DNA of 64,000 nt from Diospyros lotus (taxonomy: Eukaryota; Streptophyta; Magnoliopsida; Ericales; Ebenaceae): NCBI RefSeq assembly GCF_014633365.1, contig NC_068338.1, positions 20,718,616 through 20,782,615 on the forward strand. The letters run 5' to 3'. The notes beneath the pieces were generated by a model that made no database searches, was not told where the DNA came from, and saw nothing but the letters and a program-made list of their open reading frames with translations. Position numbers and translations under genes: made by a program. Each line of letters opens with the position of its first letter. Position 1 is the stretch's first letter. This document shows, in pieces, positions 1 to 12,222 of the stretch.

Positions 1-2715
1 ATAGAGCAACCAAGTGAGAATTAGAAGAAGAAGTGTCAGTAGAAAAGGGAGTGGATAAGGTAGAGATAAAGGGTTGTGCTACTTGAGGAAAGGAAGAACT
101 AGAGGAGAATAAAGGAAAATAATGAAGAAATAGAGTAGAACAACCACCAAAAGTTGACTTAGGTGGAGAAGAAGAGCAAGAAAAGGATGAAAACATGATA
201 GGAAAAGGATGATACTCATCAGGATTGAACTGCACATGTCTAGAGACATAAACTCTGCCTGATGGATGTAAACATTTGTAACTGATTTGAACATGACTAC
301 ATGCAGGGAGCACACACTTAGTGTAATGAAAATCAAATTTGTGTTTATTATATGGTCTAAGTTAAGGAAAACAAGCACCGCCAAAAAGTTGGAGCAACTA
401 GTAATTAGGCTGGTTATGGTAAAGCAATTCAAAGGGAGAGTGAAAATTGAGAGGAGAAGCTAGTAACAAGTTTATAGTGTAGACAACATATTGAAATGCT
501 TCTACCCAAAACTTCAAGGGCATGTGAGCATAGGCTAATAATGTAAGACCCATCTCAACTATATGTCTACTTTCTTTCAGTTACACCATTTTGTTGGTAT
601 GTATGAGGGCATGTAAACTAAGGCTGAATGCCATGGTCACGAAGATAGGGCAAAAAGGCTTTAAATTCTCTACCATTATCAGTTTGTATAGCCTTAAGTT
701 TGGACTGGTATTATAATTCAACAAACTTGTGAAAGGTTATAAAAGTGGCAAATGCGTTAGATTTTAGTTTCAATGGATATAGGCATGTATATCTAGTATA
801 GGCATCAACAAAAATGATATAATATCGGTATCCTTCAATGGAGACAACAGGAGATGGATCCCACATATTAGAGTAAATCAATTCTGAAGGTTTCTTTGCC
901 ATGATTTTACAATTGGAAAAAGGAATGGAAAAATGAAGCTGATGTAATTTTTCAATTTTGCAAGAGTCGCAAAAGGAAAGAGAAGAACTTGAACAGGGAA
1001 TGTGAATTTTTATTCAAGACAAGTTGCAGTAGATTAAAAGAAGGATGCCCCAATCTTGCATGCCACTGTTGGCATACATTGTTATTTTGGGCTTCATTTT
1101 TACAGTAGAAGACAATTCATGAGAAAATGAATTCTGTCATTTACATTTATTCAAAGAAGAAACACTAGTGGTAAACACTTTAGGCTTGACAGATGGAACA
1201 AACTTGGACACAACATGATCAAATGTTAGAGCCAATGGATAAAGTCCACCTTTAAGGAGTTCTCGAAGTAGCACCAGCCTTGTATCCTTGTTCTTAACCA
1301 AACAAGAATCAGAATGAAATTCAACAACAACATTATTATCTCTTGTAAGCTGAGAGACACAAGATTTTTCTTCATAAGAGGAACATGAAGAAAATTGGGC
1401 AAAGAAATGATAGAAGTAGGATTTGTTTGAGTATATAATTGACTAAGACCAACATTGGAAATAGGAAGTCTCTTACCATTTCCAACGGCAACTTTATCAA
1501 CACCGTTGTATGGAGAATGTAGAGATAGATTATTAAGGCTTGACATAATGTGATTTGTTGCTCCAGAATCAACAAACCACGAAGGTTCTCCATGATAGAT
1601 AGGTAAAGAGGACTGAGATTGAGTTTTTGAAGTATGAGGCGAATTACCATAGTGAGTCCCTTGTATAGAACCTACTTCACTCAAAAAGACCTCATTAGAG
1701 TCACTAGATACAGCTAGATAGGCTCGTGTATGAAACTGTGCCACATTACCAGGTCTTCCAAAATTTTGGCTAGGAGTCCTTTGAAAATTTCTATCAAACC
1801 TATGGTAGCACTTATCAACGAAGTGACCAAGTTTTCCACATAACTGACAGTATATTCTCCTAGCATTAGACCTGCCACGACCTCTTCCTCCTCTATTCAT
1901 GTAACCACCCCTCTTGGAATAAAGCCTCCTCTATTATGTACACATCCATTTTCGTTTTTAGACCAATATGAAGCAACATTGGCATGCATAGATGAGGATG
2001 CAGCAGTATCAAAATTAAGAGCAGAAGACATTGAAATATTCTTAGCAGCCAGCCTTTGCTCATGCATCAATAAAAGATACTGAACCTTTTCTAGGTTTAT
2101 GTCATCCATCTGATAAGTAATGAGACTAACCACAGTCTCGTAGTCATTATCTAATCCATTTAGAATGGCCAGCAACAAGTCCTTATCATTTAGAGGTTCA
2201 CCAATGGCTGCAAGAGCATGCCCTATGGTTTTAATTTTCAAAATATAATTATTTACAGAAAGAGAATCTTTCACTGACCTCAATTTTTACTTTAACTGGA
2301 AGAATTTAGCTACTGTTTGTTGAGAATAAAGATTTTCAAGGACTGTCCATACCTCTGCAAATGATTCACAATGAATCACCTATGTGAGCACCTCTTTATC
2401 TATTGTGGAAAATAGCCAACTGAGTAGTAATTAATCTGACCTGATCCAATTGAGGTAGTCAGGATTGACAACCTGAGAGTCAGATTCAGTGGAGGCTGAA
2501 TCTGAAACATACTTCACTGGTGGCGGTGACTTCTTGGTGAATGGAAGGAGGTCGAACACCCTAATTGTCGCCAAGATCTGTGCCTTCCAAAAGAGGTAAT
2601 TGCTGGTATCCAGCTTGATAGGTATGTAGTTGAAAGCCTTAGCAACCGCTGGGAAGTCGGATTATGAGGCCCGTGACAAAGAAGAGGAGGAACTGAATTC
2701 TTGATTGGAAGCCAT
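1..2715 (-). pseudogene. copia gag-protease-integrase remnant
   Basis: Gag begins near 2715 (MASNQ...) and is interrupted by stops. Readable gag blocks run 2283-1897, followed by a CCHC zinc knuckle (CQLCGKLGHFVDKC) near 1840-1800. The aspartic protease motif FVDSGATNH lies near 1580-1550 and is typical of copia. An integrase block around 902-711 contains the core-like IYSNMWDPSPV and VDAYTRYT motifs. Below 430 the minus strand reads as the integrase C-terminal part (RPYNKHKFDFHYTK, then GRVYVSRHVQF), in a frame other than the longest ORF there. Stops and frameshifts separate these blocks. Confidence 0.8.
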
Positions 2716-2742
2716 GGATGTTAGTCTAGGGCTCTGACACCA

Positions 2743-3041
2743 TGAAGCAAGAGCTTCAAGGCACTAACAGAAAGAAACACATAAGAAAGAAAAGACAGAA
2801 AATGTTCTTGCTGGAAGAAAATTTCACTTAATGAACAACTGAATACAGAAATAAAGGTATAACTGAATATTTATACTCAGCTATTCTTGATAACAAACTG
2901 TTGCAACTTGCAACAACAAACCATAACCACCTAACTAATCCAATGCCTACTTATAACAGCATAACAGTAATCATCATAACAATTTACAACCAATACCACT
3001 GTAACACAATATAAAGAAATACACAACAAGATTAATCAACA
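2743..3041 (-). repeat. 5' LTR of the copia element
   Basis: The 299-bp segment starts TGTTGATT and ends in TTCA when read on the minus strand. It abuts a primer-binding site at 2731-2742 (minus-strand TGGTGTCAGAGC), close to the initiator-methionine tRNA consensus. The matching 3' LTR is outside the window, so the target duplication cannot be checked. Confidence 0.75.
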
Positions 3042-3631
3042 TTATTTCCTTCTACAAGCGGAAAATAAAGATGTCTGTGGGAACTGGGAAATCAGTTGTC
3101 TGATATTTGTTTTTGCCCATAACCAAGGTGGCTAAGCTGTTTTGAGGATGTTGATATTGACTCTTAAGGTCCAATGGCAGATGCAATATTTTGATGTATG
3201 TTTCTACTTTGTACTCTATCCAAAAGAGGGCTGTGGAAACCCAAACACAGCACCCCCTCCTGCACCCCAAAAAAAAATGTAATTGTTCACACCTGGTCTG
3301 TAAATGTTCACAAATTCTTTTGATAGGTAACTGTTGGGAACTAGCTCCCTAAGCTTTTAGGTGTAGCCTGACCAAATCTTTATTGCAATTTTGCAGTATG
3401 ATCCTATTAATTAGTAAACTTCAACTTGAGCCAATCTTGTCTTGAATAGGAAGTCACAGTAGTAAGATGATAAGCACTCTGATTAAACTTTGCTTTTCCT
3501 GGTTACGACAGATGAAGGAAAGACATCTTGGGTGCTATAGATAAGAACCTTTTGAGGTTCTTTTTAGTATCTTTCTGAAAGTTTATTGGCAATATCATCT
3601 GAAAGATGTTTTATTTGATCTTATTCTGCAG
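3042..3631. other. CDKC intron sequence between copia LTR and first visible exon
   Basis: No coding exon is recognisable here. In particular, the N-terminal CDKC exons (glycine-rich loop and ATP-binding lysine) are not found between 3042 and 3631. A pyrimidine-rich tract ends in the acceptor CTGCAG at 3626-3631. Confidence 0.6.
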
Positions 3632-6605
3632 TTCCCTATAACTGCCATTCGGGAAATTAAAATATTAAAGAAGCTGCATCATGAGAATGTGATTAAGCTG
3701 AAAGAAATTGTAACATCTCCAGGTGAAATTTTGAGATTTATATTAGCTGTTCATGTCTATTTTTCACATCATCTTGTTCTGTTCTCTTAGGAGTATCTGT
3801 ATTAATTTACTACCTAATATATTGAGATCATTTTCAGGTGCTGATAAGGACGAACAAGGCAGGCCAGGCAAGTATTTTGGGGGCAGTTTTAGCTACTACT
3901 ACCGATTTGTATTTATTTATTTATTTATTTTGCTATTTGGTTTCTGCTAGTCTGTTCCTGAACAATTATTCCTTTATTTTGTTCACTGCCCTGCATATGT
4001 GAGGGGGATTTCTGACATCAGCATCATTGCTTCTGCTTGCAGAGGTTAATAAATACAAAGGTGGCATCTATATGGTCTTTGAATACATGGACCATGATTT
4101 GACAGGTCTTGCTGATCGTCCTGGGATGAGATTTTCAGTTGCACAGATTAAGGTAGCATCAAATTGTGTGAAAATCCCTGCATTATGATTACTTATTTTT
4201 TCCTCTCTTCCTTCCCCTCTGACATATCACTTTTCCTTTTGATCATTCAGTGCTATATGAGACAGCTTTTAACAGGGCTTCACTATTGTCATGTAAACCA
4301 AGTACTGCACCGTGATATCAAGGGTTAGCAGCTAAGCTAGTTTTCCTGTTATCCTGCCATGGCTTCAATGAGGCTAACGTATGTTGTACAATTGTGATGC
4401 AGGCTCTAATCTTTTGATTGACAATGAGGGAAATTTGAAGCTCGCAGACTTTGGCCTTGCCCGTTCATTTTCAAATGATCATAATGGGAATCTCACAAAT
4501 CGTGTAATTACTTTATGGTATAGGTAGGTTTTCAGATTACACTTCAGAGGATAAAAGCACATCCAAACAAGAATTCTAATGAGTGATATCTGATTTCTTT
4601 CTTTTTTTATTTTTGGCTAATTGAGTCAGATCTGATTTTGGATTTGGATTTTTATCTTTTAAATTTCATTTACAAATTTTGCAGACCTCCAGAGTTGCTT
4701 CTTGGAACCACAAAGTATGGTCCAGCTGTTGATATGTGGTCAGTTGGTTGTATCTTTGCTGAGCTTCTACATGGGAAACCAATCTTTCCTGGAAAAGATG
4801 AGGTACTGTACAACACTTCTGCTCGAATATCTTGTTTAAGAAAGTGATTGCATTATGTATAGAATATAGATGATAATAGCCTTTTAATCTGTGTTGTTTT
4901 TGTACAGGAGTTCTTCAATTTTTGTTAGAAAACAAGCAGATTCCTTCCTAATATTGTTTGTATCATGTACAATGCTGATTGTCTTTCTGATTTGATTGTA
5001 TTTTACAGTTGTAAGTTGTTTCCTTTTCTGTACATATTTCCTAAGCTTGTTTAGGTGTGAGATACTGGATTCTGCCTTATTGTCTTCCTTTAACTTGAAG
5101 CTACAATCCTCCTTAAAATGGCCAAGCTTCCCACACCGGTAGCACTTGAAGTTTTTCGTATTTTCCTTGAAAGAATCTGCCACAGCTTCATCCTTCTTAG
5201 CTGTAAACTTCATGTTGGCTTTTCCTTTAGATTTTGGCTGCCTCCCAGTAGTGAAAGCATTCCCAGTTCCTTCATGGATCTTAACTCCAGCCATCTGCAA
5301 AGCCAAGGACTCCTGTGAAGACAAAAGGTTTTCAAACTCCTCCAAAGATGGTTGTTGAACCCATCCTTGGATTGACATAACAAAAGGTATATATTCGGGA
5401 CGGAATCCCCGAATGATGGACCGCTTTACTCGAGCCTCCTAAATCTGTTCCTCTGGATTTAGAAGGTTAATCTCCGAGCATAATGTCTTCACTTTCAAAA
5501 AATACTGTGAAATCGAAGACTCCCCCTGTTTCACATTCGCCAACTTAGTCTCAAGCATTTGCAAATTAGCTTCATTCTTCTTGTTGAATAACTGATCAAG
5601 AGTCTGCCAAATTGAGCTTGTAGAGGTACACCGAGAAATGTGCTCAAACACCCCTGAGGATATTAACCTCTTCAGTGCAAATTCTGCCTTATCATTTTTC
5701 TGCTTCCATTGTTTGAGCATCTCAACATTTGCGTCATCATCTTCATCTTCTGGAGGAATGGTGTCATCGCCACCCACAATGTTCCGTAGGTCTTCACTGA
5801 GGAGATAAGACTCCATGCATGACTTCCACACCCCATAATTGGACTGGTTCAATAACTCCATACCAAGTCCAACTACACAACCACTGGTATCCATAGTAAG
5901 AGCACTGATTTCCTTCACCAAGGATCTAGACCCGTACCAAGTTACCACGACCTGGCTCTGATACCATGTAAACAATCAAAGGGAAGATAACTCAACCAAA
6001 CCAAACTCTTACTATGATTAACTAGAAGTACATATAGAATTAAGACCACCCAAAAACATACTAGAGCATTCTATTAATGGACACGAGAACAATCTAGACA
6101 TAGAAAGTAAATACAATAAAGACATTGAAAACTATAACATCTCGCATCGAGCGATAGGAAAGAACGAAACAACTTACCCTAATGGGCCTATGTGAACTTC
6201 CCAAGGGTCACCCATCCTTAAGCTTTTCCAGCTCAAACACGTTTAACCCAGGAGTTCTTTGTCTATATTCAGCCCAAAAGGTATCCAACTAGTGTTATTT
6301 CCTTTTTTACTTATCCTTGATATATACTACCATTCTCTGGACTCTTGGGATATTATAAAAACACTCATAGAAACCATCTAATAATTTTCCTAGGGACTGC
6401 ATCACCAGTTAATATCATAAGATACCTTGAGAACAGAAAAGACATGCACACCATCATATATATTTCAAGGATTATCAAAAAATTAACTTTAATTTTTAAC
6501 ATTTATCAACTTAGCCTTATCTAACTAAATAATTCTACTTCTCACCTGCTTCCTTCACCATAATAATAATTTTGTAAATGCCTTTTAGCTCCGCCATCAC
6601 CAATT

Positions 6606-6647
<42 letters not shown>

Positions 6648-9600
6648 GGTCCATCTGGAGAGAAAAAATGTGATTGAAATATTAACCCATCCACCTTGTT
6701 TTCAGGCCATGCTAAACCCTACATTCATGTTTGGATTTGCTTAAAAAGGACTTAAATGCTCTTGCATTGCACAAATAGAAAGAAAAACTGCACTCATGCA
6801 ATCCTCTATAACTTTCTTAATCTCTTCCAGTCTCCCAAAAATTGGTCAGCACACCTTTTTCATTTTTCTTCCATGACTCTTCATAAATATAGTGGGTAAA
6901 ATATTTCCTTGCGCTGCTTTGGCACTTACATATTATTGTTTTTGGATCTGGCATGTTTCTTTCTTTCCTCTTCCCCCTTCTGTTCTGTGTTTCATTTTTC
7001 CTTTTTAGAAGGGAACTACATATGAGGAATTAAAATTTTTGGATCTAATGTGATATTAACTGGGGAGCTTATTGCTGTATTGGATGTTATGATACTGCCA
7101 TGGATGTTATTTTAATATTGTAAGGCTTATCATCAAAGGGAGATTTGATTTCCCTTGGAAGGCCATCTAGAGCATGGTTGTTCCTCCCAGAGTTGCCTTC
7201 TTTATTTAGACTGCTGCCCTGGATGTTGTTCTTACTAACTCGAGGAAGCATAAACAGGTGGTCCCTGATTGGGGTGTGTGTATGTGTGTGTGTTTGCTTG
7301 GTCTTGATTGGTGTTTCACTTGCAAGAGTAATTGCACGTTAATGGGTCATCTCTTCCTATGTTGCTTAGTCGCCAAAGAGGTCTTGAGTTTTGTTTATAC
7401 AATCTCGGGTATATAATGCATTATGCTAGCGTCTATGCTGAAATTTTTGCATGTTGGAGGTGAATTTGTCTGCAGGATAGGCAACTTATAGTTTGGACTT
7501 CTCTTCCCTTTTGCATTTTGTGTATGGCATGAAAGAAATAGGAGAGTTTTGAAAGTGTAGAGACTAGAGAATTATGTTTTTGTTTGTTTAAAAGGGTTGC
7601 GTCGACATACATTAGTTAATTTCAACTTCCCTTGTACTCTAGAATCCATTTGCTATGGGATTTTCTTTTTGGGTTGGGAGGGGTGGGGGTTCTGTTCTTC
7701 CTCTCCCCCCTTCACTTGGATGCATGTTCTTGGTTAATTTTGTACTTGAGTAACCTTTGTTATATTTGCTTATTACAGCCAGAGCAAATAAACAAGATAT
7801 TTGAACTATGCGGCGCTCCTGATGAGTCTAATTGGCCCGGGGTCTCGAAGATTCCTTGGTATAACAATTTCAAGCCAACAAGGCCAATAAAGAGACGTCT
7901 CAGGGAGGTCTTCAGACAGTAAGTAAATCCGGTCCCTTATATGCATATGTTCAGTGCAGGCCAGGAGATTGCTTCAATATTCACATATTCCTTTTTGCAT
8001 TATAGTTTTGATCGGCATGCTTTGGAATTACTTGACAAAATGCTGACTCTCGATCCATCTCAGGTATCAATTAGTACATGTTTTTATTTGCTTCTTATTT
8101 TGTCTCTACTCCTTGTCCCACCCCACCAGTTTCTTTTGCTTTCCAAATTAGGGGGAAACCAAGGTGACCAAGGACCTAGGGGTTGAACCCCACCATGAAT
8201 GATACTGGCAAAATCCTGTAATCCATTAATTCAAGTTCTCTTGGTATTTCAGTTAAGAACTTTTGGCGAATGTCTAATTACAGAAAATGTTTTATAATTT
8301 TCTTTATTCACTTTTCCGTTTTCATTTCCAATTTTCCTTAACAAAATTTACAACATGTTCAATCGATAAGTACAACAGTTTTTTTATTTTGTCTTGAAAA
8401 CAGAAAAATGTGTTTAAATTGGTTATATAAAACTGTATTCAATTGTTATGTAATGTCGTGTATTAGTCACAACTGAATATCCCCTTGAGTTTTCCTGGTG
8501 ACTTTATTTTGGCATTTTGGTTCAAAGTTATGTATTTTTCTTGCATGTGTTTAAATTGGTTATATAAAAATGTATTCAATTGTTATATAATATCACGTAT
8601 TAACCACAACTGAAGATCCTCTTGAGTTTTCATTTTGGCAATTTGATTCAAAGTTAAATTTTTCTTGCATTAATTATATCTGGATTACTTGAGAACGTTT
8701 AATCCAATTAGCTCATTATTTGTATTTATGATTTGTACAACACATCTCTATAGGTGAGTCTACATATTACATACATTAGATGGGCTGTTTTTCGTTCTTC
8801 TTGTTAATTCTGTTATTGTGGAAGAGCATTCTTCACATGAAGGTTCAGTCTGACAGTTCTAATGAATAGATCAGTCTATTTCCTAATCCTGATGCTAGTG
8901 CTTATTAGGTCAAATGCGCGACCCGGCAACAACACTGAGCATCATGGACCAGTAATTTTTACAGTCTAACATGTTTTTCAACTAAAAAAATTGCTCATGT
9001 ATTAGAAAACGATGTAGTGGTGAAATCCATTCATCAGATATATAGTTTGGTTGGGGGCTATGAAGTGTGTGGTTTGGGTTTGACGCATCTTACTGAGTGG
9101 ATCTACTACCAGCAGTTAATTATACATTAATCTCTCTTACCCAAGAGAAGCAATGCCGTACATGTTTGTAAATCTATTTGTCTGTACCAGTTTCTTGTCT
9201 CTTCACTTATTTTTCCTTTTGGGGTTATGTTGTAACTTAATTTCCTCTTTTATTCCTCGTATAGAGAATTTCAGCTAAGGATGCACTTGATGCAGAGTAT
9301 TTTTGGACGGATCCATTACCTTGTGACCCCAAGAGGTTTGAGTTCCATTATCTTCCTTTCTTCGTGATACATTTCTTTCTGTTCAATGGCTTATCGCCTG
9401 AGTCTGAACTACTACAAATTTTTTCGCCCCTGCCTAACTAGTAAGTTATATGTATGTACGCATTGGGGACAGTTTGCCAAAGTATGAATCTTCCCATGAG
9501 TTCCAAACAAAGAAAAAGCGGCAGCAGGCGCGACAGCATGAAGAAAATGCAAAACGCCAGAAACTACAGCACCAACAGCAGCATTCTCGACTTCCTCCAA

Positions 9601-10019
9601 TTCAACAGACTGGTCAAGGACATGGACAGATGCGACCAGGGCCCAACCAACAACTGCATGGTTCTCAACCCTCGGTAGCTGCTGGACCTAGTCACCATTA
9701 CGGGAAGCCTCGTGGGCCTTCTGGAGGACCAAGCAGATATCCCCAGGGTGGAAACCCCGCTGCAAGTGGGGCATACAGTCATGGGAATCGAGGTCAGGGA
9801 GGAGGTTATGGTAGTGGGGCTTATCCTCCACCTCAAGCGCGCAGCGGTGCATATGGCTCCAGTGCTGGTCCCCGGGGAGGAGGGGTTAGTGGCTATGGAG
9901 TGGGTGCTCCAAATTACAATCAAGGAGGCGGTGGTCCCTATGGGGGTTCTGGTGCTGCAGGTCGCGGCTCCAACATCATGGCTGGGAATAGGAATCAACA
10001 ATATGGTTGGCAGCAGTGA
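3632..10019 (+). CDS. CDKC: Cyclin-dependent kinase C (CDK9-like), 5' exons missing from window
   Basis: Plant CDKC pairs with cyclin T and phosphorylates the C-terminal domain of RNA polymerase II in the nucleus, promoting elongation. Exons: 3632-3722, 3838-3867, 4043-4152, 4251-4323, 4403-4523, 4685-4802, 7779-7918, 8006-8063, 9265-9335, 9473-10019. Together they give 452 residues in one open frame. The diagnostic PITAIRE helix (FPITAIREI) opens the first visible exon. It is followed by the catalytic loop HRDIKGSN, the DFGLA motif, PPELLLG, and a C-terminal low-complexity tail rich in Gln, Gly, Tyr and Pro ending YGWQQ. All junctions are GT-AG except the 3867/3868 donor, which is GC. About 60 N-terminal residues (P-loop, catalytic lysine) must lie left of the window. 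Arabidopsis CDKC proteins are a little over 500 residues, which fits. No damage is seen in the exons. Confidence 0.95.
4884..5966 (-). pseudogene. copia-type gag fragment inside a CDKC intron
   Basis: On the minus strand a gag starts near 5894 ([15 protein letters not shown]...) and runs to about 4884 in one frame, broken by a TAG at 5439-5441. It has the UBN2-type gag region ([23 protein letters not shown]) and a CCHC knuckle ([14 protein letters not shown]) near 5140-5100. Minus-strand TGGTATCAGAGCC at 5954-5966 is a copia primer-binding site upstream of the start. No protease, integrase or reverse transcriptase follows, so only the 5' third survives. It lies in the 3-kb CDKC intron (4803-7778), opposite in orientation to the host gene. 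Confidence 0.8.
6133..6357 (-). mobile_element. Cassandra-type TRIM solo LTR carrying a 5S rRNA-like core
   Basis: This 225-bp segment is flanked by a perfect 5-bp duplication AAAAC (6128-6132 and 6358-6362), so it looks like a solo LTR. Its middle, read on the minus strand, matches the 5S rRNA internal promoter region: the C-box GGATGGGTGACC is exact at 6217-6206, and an A-box-like GTTAAACGTG lies upstream of it. 5S-derived LTRs are the hallmark of Cassandra terminal-repeat retrotransposons in miniature. It lies 166 bp from the copia primer-binding site, so it may be nested in the remains of that copia LTR. Confidence 0.8.
6194..6261 (-). ncRNA. 5S rRNA-like segment within the Cassandra LTR
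   Basis: It covers roughly the second half of a 5S gene: A-box-like, intermediate and C-box elements followed by CTTGGGAAGTT, which resembles the CCTGGGAAGTC of plant 5S. The first part of 5S is absent or too diverged to recognise, and there is a short indel after the C-box, so it is not a functional 5S gene for ribosomes. Pol III transcription from it is possible but only inferred. Confidence 0.7.
6363..7778. other. rest of the 3-kb CDKC intron
   Basis: It contains a (CT)n microsatellite at about 6608-6642 and a short GT-rich run near 7277-7293. No exon or transposon coding sequence is recognised. The intron ends at the acceptor TTACAG (7773-7778). Confidence 0.6.
8410..8670. repeat. two-copy imperfect tandem duplication in a CDKC intron
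   Basis: A unit of about 130 bp beginning TGTTTAAATTGGTTATATAAA at 8411 is repeated from about 8547. Both copies share the internal TGTATTCAATTGTTAT and the end TTTTTCTTGCAT. The copies differ by several substitutions and a short deletion in the second, so the duplication is not recent. Confidence 0.75.
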
Positions 10020-10475
10020 TGGAGATGGAGTAGCAGCAGCCTCTTAACTGACTGTTAATTGGGCTCTCTATGTCAAAGTCAATCTCCAGTGTCATGTGGT
10101 GTTTTCATCTTTTATATGATGCTATTATTGTTATTATTATTATTATTATAATGATAGAAAGAGGACCGGAGAGTTGGTGCATTTGCACTATTTACCTTTG
10201 TGGAACATTGATTGCTGTTACAGAGGAGAAGATATATATACATATATATACACACACATAATGATCATGCATGCATGCATGCATTGCTCCTCTGATCTAC
10301 AAATTTCATTCTGCTGTTTGTTCTTCAGAGGCCTTCCCCATGCTTTGCACTGTGGTGCTGGACCTAGCAGCTGCTGCAGCTTTGGTCTTGTGATAGAAAT
10401 GCAAGGGAAGGCTGTACGATTTTTTGGCCTTTTTAAAATAGAGTATTTTGCATTGAATCAACAATACTTTTCATA
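10020..10475 (+). other. CDKC 3' untranslated region with microsatellites
   Basis: After the TGA at 10017-10019 there is a (TTA)n run near 10126-10148, a (TA)n/(CA)n tract near 10232-10258 and a (CATG)n run near 10266-10284. No further coding sequence is seen. The exact polyadenylation site cannot be assigned. Confidence 0.5.
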
Positions 10476-12222
10476 AATTATTAATTATTTTTAAAATTAT
10501 AACTATTCAAAAAATTAAAAATATTTCTAGTTTTTGAAAATTATAAACATTTTTACATGGTAAAGTGTTTATCTTTTAAAAATTATAATACTTTTTACAC
10601 GGTAAAAAAATGTTTATAATTTTTAGAATGTAGTTGACAATTTAACAAAAAAAAGGTATTATTAAATCTATAAATATTAAAATTGAGTGTTGATCTAACA
10701 TTATCGTAATTTATGTACTTAAAATTATTTTTTCTTTCAGAATGGGAATCATGAAGTTTGACAGTAAACCATGACTTCCTAATGATGAAACATTTTACTT
10801 ATTTTCAAAACAAACAAATTAGACTTAAAACAAATATATATTACAATTAAAATATGATAGTCTTGGAATATTTTGGTATCTTTTTTTAGTGTTTTGACAT
10901 TTTAAATATAAAATATTGTATGTTTTGAAGTACATATTTTTTAATATACATTTTTCAAAAATATATGATTACAGTTTATGCATCTTTTACAAAATATTTT
11001 ACATATAAATGTAAAACCAAAATAGAAATATAAATCTACACGACTTGAATTCATGACACTCAATCTAATCTAAATGTATGACGAAAATTATATTTATATT
11101 TCTAAATTTTTAAATTTCTTTTCTGTAGAATCATAATTTTTTTATAATTTTAAATATATCCCTAAATTTTGTCCAAAAAAAAATTAATCTCTTAAATCTT
11201 GAATTTTTTATAATTCTAAATGTTCCTGAATTATATAAAATTACTCATTTAAACACCCCACTAACAAGTGAACCAAAAACACATTTTAAGTGTTTAATGA
11301 GATTTTGCACACTTCAAAGGCACATTTGAAACTAAAAAAATTGAGTTTCACAAAAAAAATATATAAAAATTCAAGAGTACAAGTATAAATATACTTTTGA
11401 TTAAAGTTTAAGAATATATTTAAAATTATAAAAAGTTTAAAATTTCACAAAAAAAATAATAAAAATTTAGAAACATAAATATTATGTTTTTGGCCCTAAA
11501 TACACAAATGAATATGAGTATAGCCAAATATCATTAATAGACCTGTATTGAATTGGGTAAGACAGACCTGATCCAGATCCAAACCATTAATAATAGAAAA
11601 CTACACCTAAAGTGCATCATCTAGTTTAAATTTTCCCATTCCTAATGTCCTGAGATGTTTTACAGGAAAATCTCCAATACAGTTGACTGCAAATTTGTGA
11701 CTTTTGCTTTGCCTTTAGATATGGCTATGCCATCAACTCTGTAACAATCAATCCAGGAAAGACAAATAGTACTTTAGACATGGTGATCAATTCACAACTG
11801 AAGATTTTTCAAAAGCCAATCCACATTCTTGAATCAAATTGCCATTTTTGCTTTATAGCCCTTTTCACAATACCCAAAGAACCCCAAAGTCTAGCACAAC
11901 CATTAACCTTTCTAAATCCACCCCATTTTGATTTGGCTTCAATTACAACCAGGCCCCCACCCCCATGGGTATTTTTTTTTTTTCCTGGGTTTTGCCTAGA
12001 CCCTTCAGTCAGCAACACCAGAGCCTATATTATTACTTAATAATCTAAACTTTCACTCAGGAAGGAAAAAATTTGGGTTGGAGCAAATATGGAGTCCCTA
12101 TCTAAAGATGGGCAATTCCAATTGCAATGGGGCTGCAACTGACAAAATTGGTGTAAGCCATCCGAGGACAGATACAACGATCAATCTCCCAACATGTCAC
12201 AAGTTGATTTAACTAGAGGCGC
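10476..12222. other. intergenic AT-rich spacer between convergent CDKC and eIF2B gamma
   Basis: The sequence is strongly AT-rich with homopolymer runs and no convincing gene, transposon end or RNA. It separates the 3' ends of two convergent genes, so both 3' untranslated regions probably extend into it. Confidence 0.6.

Larger units (their letters stand above)
1..3041 (-). mobile_element. Ty1/copia LTR retrotransposon, right (5') part, truncated by window edge
   Basis: Read on the minus strand this is the 5' LTR (2743-3041), a primer-binding site, gag, protease and the start of integrase, in the Ty1/copia order with integrase before reverse transcriptase. The reverse transcriptase, RNase H and 3' LTR would lie left of position 1. 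The element sits upstream of the first visible CDKC exon, so it is probably inserted in a CDKC intron or in the 5' flank. The coding frames are broken by several stops, so it is not autonomous. Confidence 0.85.

Noticed and set aside
8150..8200. SINE-like pol III B-box (GGTTGAACCCC)
   Set aside because: No A-box at the right distance, no tail and no target duplication.
9564..10001. Minus-strand open frame over the last CDKC exon
   Set aside because: Shadow of the low-complexity Gly/Gln-rich tail of CDKC.
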